The notes under the pieces: generated by a model
What the model was told of the DNA's origin: nothing
Seen by the model: the letters and a program-made list of their open reading frames with translations, nothing else
Database searches by the model: none
From: an uncultured Lachnospiraceae bacterium
Lineage (GTDB): Bacteria; Bacillota; Clostridia; Lachnospirales; Lachnospiraceae
Reading direction: 5' to 3'
Assembly: GCA_947625015.1 (NCBI GenBank)
Contig: CANQMR010000017.1
Span: forward strand, 1-64,000
Length of the DNA: 64,000 nt
Shown: positions 23,589 to 31,722 of the stretch, piece by piece
Position numbering within the stretch: the stretch's first letter is position 1
Layout: each line of letters starts with the position of its first letter
Position numbers and translations under genes: made by a program

Positions 23589-25070
23589 TTATTTAGAAAA
23601 AACCACTGCCCCGTTTGCCTGCACATACATCTTTTTCCAATCTTTTTTAAAACTGGAATATTTTTTAACTATAGGGTTTCCCTCTTTTATACCAGCATAC
23701 TTATAAGATTCCGACAGGTACACTTTTCCGTTTTTAATAGCATGAATATATACCACATGACCTGCCCCAGGATTTTTTAAAGTTCCCTCGTTTTGTACCT
23801 TATAACTAACAACGATATTATATACCTCTTTTTTTCCATTATTCGATAACTTATCCAAGCAATCATCCCCACTATATTTAGTTACTTTATATCCACCACT
23901 TGATTTTGTGTACTTTTTATTAGCCAACTTTGAATACCACTGATTTCCATTCCATTGTTTCTCATATTTATTATTTTTCCCAGTCCAAATTTTCCGGGCA
24001 ATTAATTCATAATAAACATATGTGCCACAATAACCAAAAAATGATTTTCTCTTAGCTAATTTCTTTGCTTTATTATGGGTATCCTTTATTTGTTTCTTTA
24101 ACTGCGCATCTGTCAGGCCAGCAGGCTTTACAACTGTAAATTTAGCGTCTATTAAAGATAACTTTGCTCCGCTCTTATCCGTAGCCGTAACACGATAATA
24201 ATAAGTGCCCAGTGCTAATTTATTAAACAGCATAGCCTCATCAATCTTGCTCTTGTATAAGTTATAGATTTTTCCCTTAGGATCTACCGTTTTAGTATAA
24301 ACAGCTGTCGTTCCATCATCTTTTAAAATCTGTCCTGTCACATTTGTTATAACATAATTGGAAGTGATTTCACCTTTACAGGAATACGCATCTCCCAAAT
24401 ATAGTTTACTTGGCACTGCTGCATTTTTTATAGCTAAATTAGAAGCCGCTTTTTTTTCGGTATTATCTGTTTTTGTTTTATCTGTCTGCGCTGTACTTGG
24501 TGAATCTGTTGTATTTGTTTGTGTCTGCGTCTCCGGCTTTTTCACAGTTTGCGGGTCTTCTAATACCCATATCTGATTTTTACTTTTTGCATTATATGTA
24601 ACTATATTTACATTGGAACTATTCTTAGATCCTGTCGCATTTAACACTAGTTTGGTATTATCGGCACATCTTATTACATATCCGCCACTCACTTTATCAA
24701 ATTTCCAAAGTTGGGTACTATGATTTGTTCTGTCCCACAGACAAACATTGTTACCACTCTTTGCCTTTTCCGTATATACATTAACAACTCGCGCTTTAGC
24801 ACTTGAGAGCGGAGTCATGGCATATGAACTGTTATACTTATAAATCTTAAAATCCTGTCCCACAGTCTTATCTTTTTGGTAAACATCAATGTTCGTTGCG
24901 TTAGCATCCTTATTGCCACAAACATTAAGATACTTACCTGTTCCCAAATTCTTTATTGTGTATGTTCCCTCTGTAATGGTGGTAACAGCAGCCTGTGCTT
25001 TCATATTCCCCATCTGTAACCCTAACATCAGCATACAAGCTGTAAATATAATTTGTAAATAACGTTTCAT
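23589..25070 (-). CDS. Secreted protein: ricin-type lectin domain plus cysteine-hydrolase-like C-terminus
   Basis: A 493-residue exported protein. It has a signal peptide with likely cleavage after AQAA near residue 28. A beta-trefoil lectin-like region follows (about 30-175; QDFKIYKYNSS, TQLWKFDKVSGG and NQIWVLED are the QxW-type repeats). Then come a Thr/Lys-rich linker (about 180-215) and an unassigned beta domain. The C-terminal region has GYCGTYVYYELIARKIW and GHVVYIHAIKNGKVYLSES, a Cys...His pattern like CHAP/NlpC-type or C39-like cysteine hydrolases. A wall- or glycan-targeted enzyme is inferred, not shown. The ATG at 25070 follows AGGAGG by 9 bases. It lies 86 bases after an orphan LytTR regulator, likely one operon. 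Confidence 0.75.
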   Translation of the reverse strand: MKRYLQIIFTACMLMLGLQMGNMKAQAAVTTITEGTYTIKNLGTGKYLNVCGNKDANATNIDVYQKDKTVGQDFKIYKYNSSYAMTPLSSAKARVVNVYTEKAKSGNNVCLWDRTNHSTQLWKFDKVSGGYVIRCADNTKLVLNATGSKNSSNVNIVTYNAKSKNQIWVLEDPQTVKKPETQTQTNTTDSPSTAQTDKTKTDNTEKKAASNLAIKNAAVPSKLYLGDAYSCKGEITSNYVITNVTGQILKDDGTTAVYTKTVDPKGKIYNLYKSKIDEAMLFNKLALGTYYYRVTATDKSGAKLSLIDAKFTVVKPAGLTDAQLKKQIKDTHNKAKKLAKRKSFFGYCGTYVYYELIARKIWTGKNNKYEKQWNGNQWYSKLANKKYTKSSGGYKVTKYSGDDCLDKLSNNGKKEVYNIVVSYKVQNEGTLKNPGAGHVVYIHAIKNGKVYLSESYKYAGIKEGNPIVKKYSSFKKDWKKMYVQANGAVVFSK

Positions 25071-25156
25071 AACCATCATCCTCCTCTTATACTTTCTAAT
25101 CGAAATTATAGCACAGCAAGCAGTATGCATTATGTATCTTGCATAAACAACTTTTT

Positions 25157-25873
25157 TTAATGCATAAACGACTTTTCTTCTTTATTCAAACACTGTTTTA
25201 CATTTCCCGCGTATGCACGTCCAAGCGGAATCCTTTGTCCATAAAATAATTGCAGATTCTTATTATCTAACCATTCTACACAGTCTAAATTCACAATATA
25301 CCCAGTATGACACCGCACAAAATTTTTCCCTAATTGCTCCATAATTTTTGCCAATGCTGCATATGTGGTATACGCTTTCATCGATGTATATATCGTTGTT
25401 TTGCGATTTTCTCTTTTGATATAAATGATATCACTATTTTTAATGTAGACCTTATGTCTATCTGAAACAACCATGAGCACATTGTGTTTTTCCTTTTGAA
25501 TCTCTATCTCTGCTCTTTCAAATGCAGTAGCAATATACTTTCTCATTTGTTCCAACAATATAAAATAACAATGCCTTACCTGATATACATCTGATACCTG
25601 CCGACAATTATCTGAATAAAAAATTATCTGACATTGTGGGGAATATCGCAAAATCAATTTTGCTATCTGAATCCCATCTAACGTACCTGCCTTGCAATTT
25701 GTTTTAATCACCATAATGTCACATCTCATTTTACAAAATTCCATGTCTACCAAAAGGTCTTCCGGTGAGAAAAACCATAATTTATCTGTGCTTAAAAATT
25801 TTATATTTTGAATTATATATCGTGAAATTTCCTGAATTTCTATCTGTTTATCACTACAAATTCCAATCTGCAT
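25157..25873 (-). CDS. Orphan LytTR regulator with a degenerate receiver
   Basis: A 238-residue protein with a receiver-like N-terminus and a LytTR DNA-binding domain (about 130-235; HKVYIKNSDIIYIKRENRKTTIY, CHTGYIVNLDCVEWL). The receiver lacks the normal acidic cluster (ICSDKQIE instead of CDDD). The phospho-acceptor Asp is replaced in the aligned segment (MVIKTNCKAGTLDG). Ordinary phosphorylation is therefore unlikely, and no kinase gene adjoins. It may bind DNA constitutively or respond to another signal. It shares a transcript with the secreted lectin/hydrolase gene and probably controls it or its own promoter. Confidence 0.85.
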   Translation of the reverse strand: MQIGICSDKQIEIQEISRYIIQNIKFLSTDKLWFFSPEDLLVDMEFCKMRCDIMVIKTNCKAGTLDGIQIAKLILRYSPQCQIIFYSDNCRQVSDVYQVRHCYFILLEQMRKYIATAFERAEIEIQKEKHNVLMVVSDRHKVYIKNSDIIYIKRENRKTTIYTSMKAYTTYAALAKIMEQLGKNFVRCHTGYIVNLDCVEWLDNKNLQLFYGQRIPLGRAYAGNVKQCLNKEEKSFMH

Positions 25874-25908
25874 TTTTCACCTTTCGTATATCCATTCCCA
25901 GCTATAAT

Positions 25909-25937
25909 CATATAACAATACCACATTTACCAGTCAA
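25909..25937 (-). promoter_or_regulatory. SigA promoter of the orphan LytTR operon
   Basis: TTGACT (25932-25937) and TATATG (25909-25914) lie 17 bases apart on the minus strand, about 35 bases upstream of the start codon. Confidence 0.6.
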
Positions 25938-25994
25938 CAATATTACCTTTTTACTTTCAATATATAAAACATAGACAATCGCTAATTTTTTTAA

Positions 25995-26720
25995 TTACTG
26001 AAAAAATTCCTGTCCTTCTCTTTCAATCTTCACAATCTGCCCCGCATATTCCGGGTGCTTATCCAAAAACTGCCGGATAATGCTGTATTTTTTCCAGCAA
26101 TGCATAGGGTAGACCTTCTCCGGTCTGGCATATTCCATAAAGGCTTCCAGTCCCCCGAACGCATCCTCCCCCTGTCGCGGGTCTAAGGGAACAAAGGCGG
26201 CGTCTATTTTCATATCCTTCAACTTATTAAGCTCCCGAAAATAATTAGCCTGCATATTGTGGTTATATTGTTTGCTCTCCTCCCGCCATACCCATAAATT
26301 CAAATCCCCGGCATGGTATACGGTCTTTCCTTCGCATTTTAACAGATATGCCACGCCCTCGTCCGTAGACGCTAACATTTCCATATCCACCCTTACCCCG
26401 TTTGAAAGCGCAAGGCTCTGTGTTTTATTTCTTTTTACCACAGTGATATACTCCGCCAGAGGAACGCCTTTTTTCTCATACATATCCAGTTCCCGCTTAT
26501 AGGGTACATCCTTCGGTATGACATAATGCACGCCTTTTCCTTCCTGCGCCAGTTCAAAAATCTTCGGATTGTAATGGTCTCCATGGCGGTGGCTCACAAA
26601 GACAACAAGGGGCTTTTCCGGCGCATGGTCCGGAATCGTCCCCTTGTAATAATCAAACAGAAAACAGACATTTTCCATTTCTACAAAAAAGCCGCTATGG
26701 TATATATAGGTAACCTTCAT
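25995..26720 (-). CDS. Metallo-beta-lactamase-fold hydrolase
   Basis: A 241-residue MBL-fold protein of the UlaG-like type. The metal motif is HRHGDH (about 44-49), followed by a later YHAGDLNLW and a C-terminal PMHCW His. The substrate is unknown; relatives hydrolyse phosphodiesters or lactones. It starts 3 bases after the Dabb-domain gene, and the run of same-strand genes from pyrE suggests one transcript. A GAGGTG ribosome site overlaps the end of the upstream gene. Confidence 0.88.
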   Translation of the reverse strand: MKVTYIYHSGFFVEMENVCFLFDYYKGTIPDHAPEKPLVVFVSHRHGDHYNPKIFELAQEGKGVHYVIPKDVPYKRELDMYEKKGVPLAEYITVVKRNKTQSLALSNGVRVDMEMLASTDEGVAYLLKCEGKTVYHAGDLNLWVWREESKQYNHNMQANYFRELNKLKDMKIDAAFVPLDPRQGEDAFGGLEAFMEYARPEKVYPMHCWKKYSIIRQFLDKHPEYAGQIVKIEREGQEFFQ

Positions 26721-26723
26721 CGC

Positions 26724-27026
26724 TTACACCTCGTAGTCGATGCAAAGACGGATTTCCGCATAAGGCCGCACATAGGTGTCGGCCACCTTTACATGCTCCG
26801 GGTGCGTCTGATATCCTTTCAGCGCCTCATCGCTTTCTAAGTCGCTGTCCAACATCACATCTGCATTAGAGGACGGAAGTTTCTCCGTTACCACATGTAA
26901 GCGCAGCAGCCCCGGCACCTTACCCACAAGGCTTTCCAGATTCTCCTTCATTGCCGCCATAACCCGCGCTTTCTCCTGCTCTGACAGACTTTCTTTTAAC
27001 TTCCATAAAATGATATGCTTAACCAT
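26724..27026 (-). CDS. Dabb-domain (stress-responsive A/B barrel) protein
   Basis: A 100-residue single Dabb domain: MVKHIILWKLKESLSEQEKA at the start and a late HPEHVKVADTYVRPYAEIRLC. Such small dimeric ferredoxin-like barrels are common in Firmicutes, and their biochemical role is usually unknown. It follows a GGAAAGGCGG ribosome site and is directly followed by the MBL hydrolase gene. Confidence 0.88.
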   Translation of the reverse strand: MVKHIILWKLKESLSEQEKARVMAAMKENLESLVGKVPGLLRLHVVTEKLPSSNADVMLDSDLESDEALKGYQTHPEHVKVADTYVRPYAEIRLCIDYEV

Positions 27027-27052
27027 ACAGATTCCGCCTTTCCTGTTATCCT

Positions 27053-27205
27053 TTAAAATGTGATTTCCTTTTTATCGTGGAGCAGTTTTCCGCCCTGTAC
27101 AATCTGCATAACGCCCATTGCCACGCCAAGGGTAATGAGAATCACGCCAAAGACAATGCTCCATGCGCCCGCCTGCTTCATTGTGTTATATACTTTCTCG
27201 CTCAT
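27053..27205 (-). CDS. Small membrane protein between pyrE and the Dabb gene
   Basis: A 50-residue protein (MSEKVYNTMKQAGAWSIVFG at the N-terminus) with one or two hydrophobic stretches (about 13-36) and a charged end (KLLHDKKEITF). The ATG at 27205 follows GGAGG at a good distance. Codon use is like that of the flanking genes. I know no function. The position after pyrE, with 32 bases upstream and 26 downstream, suggests co-transcription. Confidence 0.8.
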   Translation of the reverse strand: MSEKVYNTMKQAGAWSIVFGVILITLGVAMGVMQIVQGGKLLHDKKEITF

Positions 27206-27237
27206 AACAATACCTCCGTTATTCCATAGATTATCTG

Positions 27238-27912
27238 CTATTGTGCGCCATACTGCTCATAGTATGCATCAATCGCAGATTTTAACTGGTCGTCAATTAT
27301 AATCTTTCCCTTGTAGGGCTTATTGTATAAATGCTCCACCACCTCTTCCATGGTCACAATGGAAGTCGTCTGAAAACCGTATTTCTCCTCAATCTCCAAC
27401 AGGGCAGATTTCTTTCCCTGCCCCCGCTCCATGCGGTCAACAGAAACCACCATTCCCACCATCTCCACATTGCCCTGCGCCTTGATAATCGGCAGGGTTT
27501 CCTCAATGGAGGTTCCGGCAGTGGTCACATCCTCGATAATCACCACCCGGTCGCCGTCCTCAATGGGACTTCCAAGCAGGATTCCTTTATCCCCATGGTC
27601 TTTTACCTCTTTCCGGTTTGAGCAGTACCGGATATCTTCATCATACATCTCAGCAATCGCCATGGTGGTTGCCACCGTCAGGGGGATTCCCTTATAAGCC
27701 GGTCCGAACAGCACATCAAAGTCCATGCCAAATTCACTGTTAATCGCCTCCGCATAGTACTCTCCCAAACGCTTTAACTGGGAACCTGTGCGGTAAAATC
27801 CTGTGTTTACAAAAAACGGCGTCTTTCGCCCGCTCTTTGTCACGAAGTCGCCAAACTTCAGTACATTACAGTCAATCATAAATTCGATAAACTCTTTCTT
27901 ATACTGCTCCAT
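27238..27912 (-). CDS. pyrE: Orotate phosphoribosyltransferase
   Basis: A 224-residue enzyme that joins orotate and PRPP to give OMP in pyrimidine synthesis. The PRPP loop VVIIEDVTTAGTS (about 119-131) is clear, as are FGPAYKGIPL and the flexible-loop region RKEVKDHGDKG. GGAGG precedes the ATG. It is separated by some 31 kb from pyrDKF (58872-61514) on the same strand. No attenuator or PyrR-type anti-anti-terminator was recognised in the 161-base leader. Confidence 0.96.
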   Translation of the reverse strand: MEQYKKEFIEFMIDCNVLKFGDFVTKSGRKTPFFVNTGFYRTGSQLKRLGEYYAEAINSEFGMDFDVLFGPAYKGIPLTVATTMAIAEMYDEDIRYCSNRKEVKDHGDKGILLGSPIEDGDRVVIIEDVTTAGTSIEETLPIIKAQGNVEMVGMVVSVDRMERGQGKKSALLEIEEKYGFQTTSIVTMEEVVEHLYNKPYKGKIIIDDQLKSAIDAYYEQYGAQ

Positions 27913-28073
27913 TGTGTATAATCCTCCTCATTTTATCCTGTAAACATCTCATATATCCCTAAACACTTCGTTATTTTACCACAAAAATCCGGTCTTATCA
28001 ATTCATGGTCAAAAAAGTTTTAATCGCGTAAATTTTAATGTTTTTATTGCGAGTATCTTTGCGTTATTCGGTT

Positions 28074-29285
28074 TCAATATTCAGAGCTGAGCAGAAAATC
28101 TGCTATGTGCATTGTCTTAATGCCCTCATAATTCCCGCCTGCAAATTCATCCGCCCTGAGTACATATTTGGGATAATTGTCGTGTATTTCAAGCAGACGG
28201 TGGTATTCCCGTTTTTCGGTCTTTTCGGAGTTTATCTCCTGCGTAACCTGAACATAAATCTTTTCATTTTGCCTCGTTGCTACAAAGTCAATTTCTCCAT
28301 CATTGGTTTTTCCGATATAAACAGTGTAGCCTCTGCGGCAAAGTTCCAGATATACAATGTTTTCAAGACTTGAGGCAACGCTGTCAGCATTGTAACCGAG
28401 AACGCTGTATCGCAGGGCATTATCCGCAAGATAAAACTTCTCCTGTGTTTTCAGGATTTCCCTGCCCTGTAGATCATACCGGGAACAACGGTGAAGCAGA
28501 TACGCTTTTTCCAGCTTTTCAAGATAGCTGTAAACCGTTTCGTTATCAAGCGCCCTGTGTTCTGATTTCAGGTAATCGGAAATCGACTTTGCGGAAAATG
28601 TGTTGCCGACATTTTGAAAGGTGTACTTGACAACACGCTCCAACTGATCGATTTTCCGGATCTGATTCCGTTTCACAATGTCGGAAAAAATGGTTGAGTT
28701 ATAAATATCACGGACAATCGTGTAAATTTCGTCCTGCGAATACTTCTGCAAATGCGTTGCAGGAAAGCCACCTAAACGGACATACTCTGCAAGCTCCGTT
28801 CTCGTATCCCCAACCGTATCATATTTTTCCTTAAACATCAGGTATTCCGAAAAGGATAGGGTAAATATCCGGAAAGCAATATATCTTCCGGTCAGGTAGG
28901 TGGAAATCTCCGAGGACATCATACGGGAGTTAGAACCTGTTACATACAAATCCACGTCAAAATCCGATACCAATGAGTTTACAACCTTTTCCCAGCCTTT
29001 GATTTCATGAACCTCGTCAAGAAACAGATAAGTTTTCCCATCAGGCGAAAGTCGCCCTTTTAAGTGGGCGTACATCTGCTTTGCTGTCATATCCTCATAT
29101 TCCATCGAATCGTAATGGCAGCTTACAATACAGTCCGCGGGAATATTCCGTTCCTTTTGCAGTTTTTCCATAATCATTTTTAGTATTGTAGACTTCCCAC
29201 AGCGGCGAACCCCGGTCAGTACCTTTACAAAAGGAGTGTCCACATAAGCCATTATTTTATCCACATACATAGGTCTGTAAATCAC
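28074..29285 (-). CDS. AAA+ ATPase of the DUF4143 type
   Basis: A 403-residue ATPase with Walker A GVRRCGKST (about 25-33), Walker B YLFLDEVHE (about 92-100), sensor-like VTGSNSRMMSSEIST and ESLTGRY-like STYLTGRYIAF. The C-terminal half (about 200-400) is of the DUF4143 type and ends in a nuclease-like segment (NDGEIDFVATRQNEKIYVQV). Such proteins are frequent and variable in Clostridia and Bacteroidetes; their role is unknown. The start is a GTG with GGAGG 7 bases upstream. The preceding gap contains the convergent small-ORF locus. A second member lies at 52036-53313. Confidence 0.88.
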   Translation of the reverse strand: MIYRPMYVDKIMAYVDTPFVKVLTGVRRCGKSTILKMIMEKLQKERNIPADCIVSCHYDSMEYEDMTAKQMYAHLKGRLSPDGKTYLFLDEVHEIKGWEKVVNSLVSDFDVDLYVTGSNSRMMSSEISTYLTGRYIAFRIFTLSFSEYLMFKEKYDTVGDTRTELAEYVRLGGFPATHLQKYSQDEIYTIVRDIYNSTIFSDIVKRNQIRKIDQLERVVKYTFQNVGNTFSAKSISDYLKSEHRALDNETVYSYLEKLEKAYLLHRCSRYDLQGREILKTQEKFYLADNALRYSVLGYNADSVASSLENIVYLELCRRGYTVYIGKTNDGEIDFVATRQNEKIYVQVTQEINSEKTEKREYHRLLEIHDNYPKYVLRADEFAGGNYEGIKTMHIADFLLSSEY

Positions 29286-29370
29286 ATTACCACCTCCATC
29301 TGCAAAATATTATACCGCAAAATCTATAGATGTCAATTTATTTTGCGATTATAAGCCGCAAAACTTTCGT

Positions 29371-29399
29371 TTGACTTTTGGTTATTGTCTGCTTATAAT
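29371..29399 (+). promoter_or_regulatory. Strong promoter into the small-ORF locus (plus strand)
   Basis: TTGACT (29371-29376) and a perfect TATAAT (29394-29399) are separated by exactly 17 bases. No plus-strand gene with a recognisable product follows, so it most likely makes a non-coding RNA. Confidence 0.75.
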
Positions 29400-29474
29400 A
29401 AAAATATAAAAGCACTGCGACAGGCGGTTGGCTTTTGTATTAGGTAGTGTTAATAATTACTTACAACACAACCG

Positions 29475-29552
29475 TCACTCGGCCAAGTGGCGGTTGTTGC
29501 TCTTTACAATTATCGTTACGGTATATTTACCGATATGTAATGTAATTCGCAT
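29475..29552 (-). CDS. 25-residue small ORF, candidate toxic or signalling peptide
   Basis: The peptide begins MRITLHIGKYTVTIIV and ends in a charged segment (KSNNRHLAE). An unusually good ribosome site, AAAGGGGGTGG, precedes the ATG. Upstream is a perfect-spacing promoter (29630-29658). A hydrophobic beta-rich or membrane-seeking core with a basic tail fits a small toxin but is not diagnostic, and I cannot name a family. The ORF is fully covered by the predicted plus-strand RNA. Confidence 0.5.
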   Translation of the reverse strand: MRITLHIGKYTVTIIVKSNNRHLAE

Positions 29553-29608
29553 AAGCCCACCCCCTTTCAAGGGATATTGGCCAACCGCCTGCCGCCTTGC
29601 AGTGCTCA

Positions 29609-29634
29609 TGCTCTGTTTAGAGCAATTTCATTTT
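29609..29634 (+). terminator. Terminator of the predicted antisense RNA
   Basis: TGCTCT-GTTT-AGAGCA (29609-29624) is followed by ATTTCATTTT. Its T-run overlaps the -10 box of the opposing promoter (29630-29635), which makes the locus very compact. Confidence 0.6.
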
Positions 29635-29658
29635 ACCAATACATATAGTCTATGTCAA
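29630..29658 (-). promoter_or_regulatory. Strong promoter of the 25-codon ORF (minus strand)
   Basis: TTGACA (29653-29658) and TAAAAT (29630-29635) are separated by exactly 17 bases on the minus strand. The predicted start is near 29623, giving a leader of about 70 nt with a TGCTCT/AGAGCA hairpin at its very 5' end. Confidence 0.75.
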
Positions 29659-29684
29659 TCCACAATTTTCTTGTGTTTCTCCGA

Positions 29685-30422
29685 TTATTCTTCAAGAAGG
29701 TACATCAATAGCGACAGCATAGTAACCGCCGCCGTCTCGGTCCTTAATATTCTATGTCCAAGACTGATTGTCTTCCCTCCAGCCTTTTCAATCAAAGCCA
29801 CCTCGTCCTCGGAAAACCCTCCCTCCGGTCCGATAAATACTCCAATAGAAGATTTTCCCTTTGCCTTTTCCAATATTTTCTTGGAATACGCCATACCTTC
29901 CGCCTGCTCATAGGGCAGAAGGAGATAGTCCATCTCCTTGGCATAGGCCGCCGCCTCCTCCATAGTCATAACCGGTCTTACCTCCGGAATCCTGCCCCGC
30001 TTTGACTGCTTGGCGGCGCTTAAGGCGACTGCATTAAACCGCTCTGTCTTTTTTGCCGCCTTCTTCTCATCTAGCTTTACCACGCACCGCTTCATCATTA
30101 CCGGCACAATCTCCGTCACGCCAAGCTCCACGCTTTTTTGTATAATCTGCTCCATTTTATCTCCCTTCGGATAACCCTGAAACAGCGTAATCTTAGCGGG
30201 CAGCTCTCTGGCGTTTCCAAAAATATCGATAATCTCCACCTCTGCCGCCTCCCCGGTATACCCGGCAATCCGGCACAGATATTCCTTGTCGCTCTCGTCG
30301 CTTAACAGTATTTCCTCCCCCGCCTTCATCCGCAGCACATTCCGGATATGGTTGTAATCCTCTCCCCCGATTAATACCGGGCTTTCCTTTAACTGCTCCG
30401 GGGACACAAAAAAACGATGCAT
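29685..30422 (-). CDS. rsmE: 16S rRNA m3U1498 methyltransferase RsmE
   Basis: A 245-residue SPOUT-class methyltransferase that methylates N3 of U1498 in 16S rRNA. It begins MHRFFVSPEQL and has an N-terminal PUA-like part with YNHIRNVLRMKAGEEI. The C-terminal knot has VIGPEGGFSEDE-like IGVFIGPEGGFSEDEV and LGHRILRTETAAVTML. The ATG at 30422 follows GGAGAGAG; the frame extends 21 codons upstream without a ribosome site. It follows prmA closely and is probably co-transcribed with it. Confidence 0.96.
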   Translation of the reverse strand: MHRFFVSPEQLKESPVLIGGEDYNHIRNVLRMKAGEEILLSDESDKEYLCRIAGYTGEAAEVEIIDIFGNARELPAKITLFQGYPKGDKMEQIIQKSVELGVTEIVPVMMKRCVVKLDEKKAAKKTERFNAVALSAAKQSKRGRIPEVRPVMTMEEAAAYAKEMDYLLLPYEQAEGMAYSKKILEKAKGKSSIGVFIGPEGGFSEDEVALIEKAGGKTISLGHRILRTETAAVTMLSLLMYLLEE

Positions 30423-30503
30423 TTCTCTCTCCTTTTCTATCTGAACATACTTCCGGCTTTGATATAACGCCTGCCAGGTTTTCATTCATCTGCACAAACG
30501 CCT

Positions 30504-31463
30504 CTAACGGGCGGTAAAGGATACCCATTCTCCAAGGCGGTCCGTAAAAAGAATCTCAAATCCATTGGCAAGCAGTGCCGCCCGCACCGCCTCCTCCTTT
30601 TCCTGAATGATTCCGGAGGAAATAAATACCCCGTCTTTCTTTAAAAACGATTTCACCACAGACGACAACGGAATAATCACATCTGCCAGGATATTGGCAA
30701 TCACAATATCAAATGAGCCTGTCTTTGCAATGTTATCTGCAAAATCCTTATCTCCAATCACATCTCCCCGGCTTATCTCATACCGGTCGGGTTTGACGCC
30801 GTTGCGCTCCATATTTTCCCGGCTTGCAGCTACGGCCAGTTCATCTATATCCACGCCGTAAATCTTACCGGCTCCAAGCTTTGCCGCAATAATGGATAAA
30901 ATGCCGCTGCCACAGCCAAGGTCTAACACGCTTAACCCCGCCCCGGCGCGAACATACCGCTTAAGGCCGGATATGCACAATCTGGTGGTCTCGTGGGAAC
31001 CGGTGCCAAAAGCCGTTCCCGGATCAATATAGACCACAATATCTTCCTTCTTAATATCCGCATTTTCTGTCCAGGTCGGCTGAATCACAATGTTGTCCTC
31101 CAGACGGAAGGGGTGAAAAAATTCCTTCCAGTTGTTAATCCAGTCCTTATCCTCGGTCTCCCCAAGGGTAATCCGCCCGGCGCCGGTATCCATATAGGCG
31201 GACATTTCCTCAAGCTGTTCCCTGATATATTCCGATAAAGCCGCTACATCCATGCCCTCGTCCAGATAGCAGGACACATAAGCCACGCCGTCGTCCGGCG
31301 GCAGTTCCGGCAATATGTCAATAAACATGGCTTTCTTGTCTGCCTCAGAAAGAGGAATCTTATCCTGAACCTCAATTCCCTGTACCCCGTATTCTCCCAG
31401 CGCATAGCTTAACATATCCGTAGCCTGGGTGGTTGTCTCAATTGTCAGCTTCTTCCACTTCAT
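30504..31463 (-). CDS. prmA: Ribosomal protein L11 methyltransferase PrmA
   Basis: A 319-residue SAM-dependent methyltransferase. The substrate-recognition part is N-terminal. Motif I is VLDLGCGSGILSIIAAKLG (about 180-198), motif II includes YGVDIDELA, and NILADVI marks the catalytic region. PDPGTAFGTGSHETT, here IDPGTAFGTGSHETT, is the PrmA signature. It methylates ribosomal protein L11. The rsmE gene follows 81 bases downstream, an arrangement common in Firmicutes. Confidence 0.96.
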   Translation of the reverse strand: MKWKKLTIETTTQATDMLSYALGEYGVQGIEVQDKIPLSEADKKAMFIDILPELPPDDGVAYVSCYLDEGMDVAALSEYIREQLEEMSAYMDTGAGRITLGETEDKDWINNWKEFFHPFRLEDNIVIQPTWTENADIKKEDIVVYIDPGTAFGTGSHETTRLCISGLKRYVRAGAGLSVLDLGCGSGILSIIAAKLGAGKIYGVDIDELAVAASRENMERNGVKPDRYEISRGDVIGDKDFADNIAKTGSFDIVIANILADVIIPLSSVVKSFLKKDGVFISSGIIQEKEEAVRAALLANGFEILFTDRLGEWVSFTAR

Positions 31464-31566
31464 TGTCTATCACTCCTGCTTCAATTTTATTGTAGTGTAT
31501 CACAATTTTGGCAGCAAGTCATTCATTTCTTGCCGGTTTCAGACAATGGGTGGTTCCCTTAACAGC

Positions 31567-31722
31567 TTACTGCGTTGATATGTCCTCCTGCTCAAGCACC
31601 TCAGTCTGATAGGTTTCCAGCCATGATTGCGGCGTCTCATAAACCACATACACCTGGGTATCTATATCGATGCGGGTTCCGTCAATCGCATTAATTATTG
31701 GTAATCTCACTTGTGCCATTGT
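31567..31722 (-). pseudogene. Out-of-frame C-terminal tail of the lipoprotein at 31691-32962
   Basis: A second frame reads VRLPIINAIDGTRIDID...VVYETPQSWLE before a TAA at 31567. The paralogue at 56456 ends YIMINAMDGSRIDLE...VLYENSQDLQW and that at 54873 has IWINAIDGSRMD, so this is clearly the missing end of the same protein. A one-base indel between about 31700 and 31722 would join the two frames. Confidence 0.8.

Larger units (their letters stand above)
29406..29634 (+). ncRNA. Predicted antisense RNA across the 25-codon ORF
   Basis: The RNA is predicted from the promoter at 29371-29399 to the terminator at 29609-29634, about 230 nt, and is wholly complementary to the minus-strand transcript carrying the small ORF. 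Inverted repeats within it include GGCGGTTGGC (about 29423) with GCCAACCGCC (29580-29589) and ACCGTCACT/AGTGGCGGT (about 29471-29493). It could act as the RNA antitoxin of a type I toxin-antitoxin system. The transcript itself is inference from promoter and terminator signals. Confidence 0.45.

Noticed and set aside
27913..28073. Possible PyrR-type attenuator in the pyrE leader
   Set aside because: No terminator/antiterminator pair or PyrR-binding-loop pattern could be made out.
29428..29913. 161-codon plus-strand frame across the small-ORF locus and into rsmE
   Set aside because: It runs antisense to rsmE, starts without a ribosome site and has no sensible protein features; a non-coding RNA is the better reading of the plus-strand promoter.
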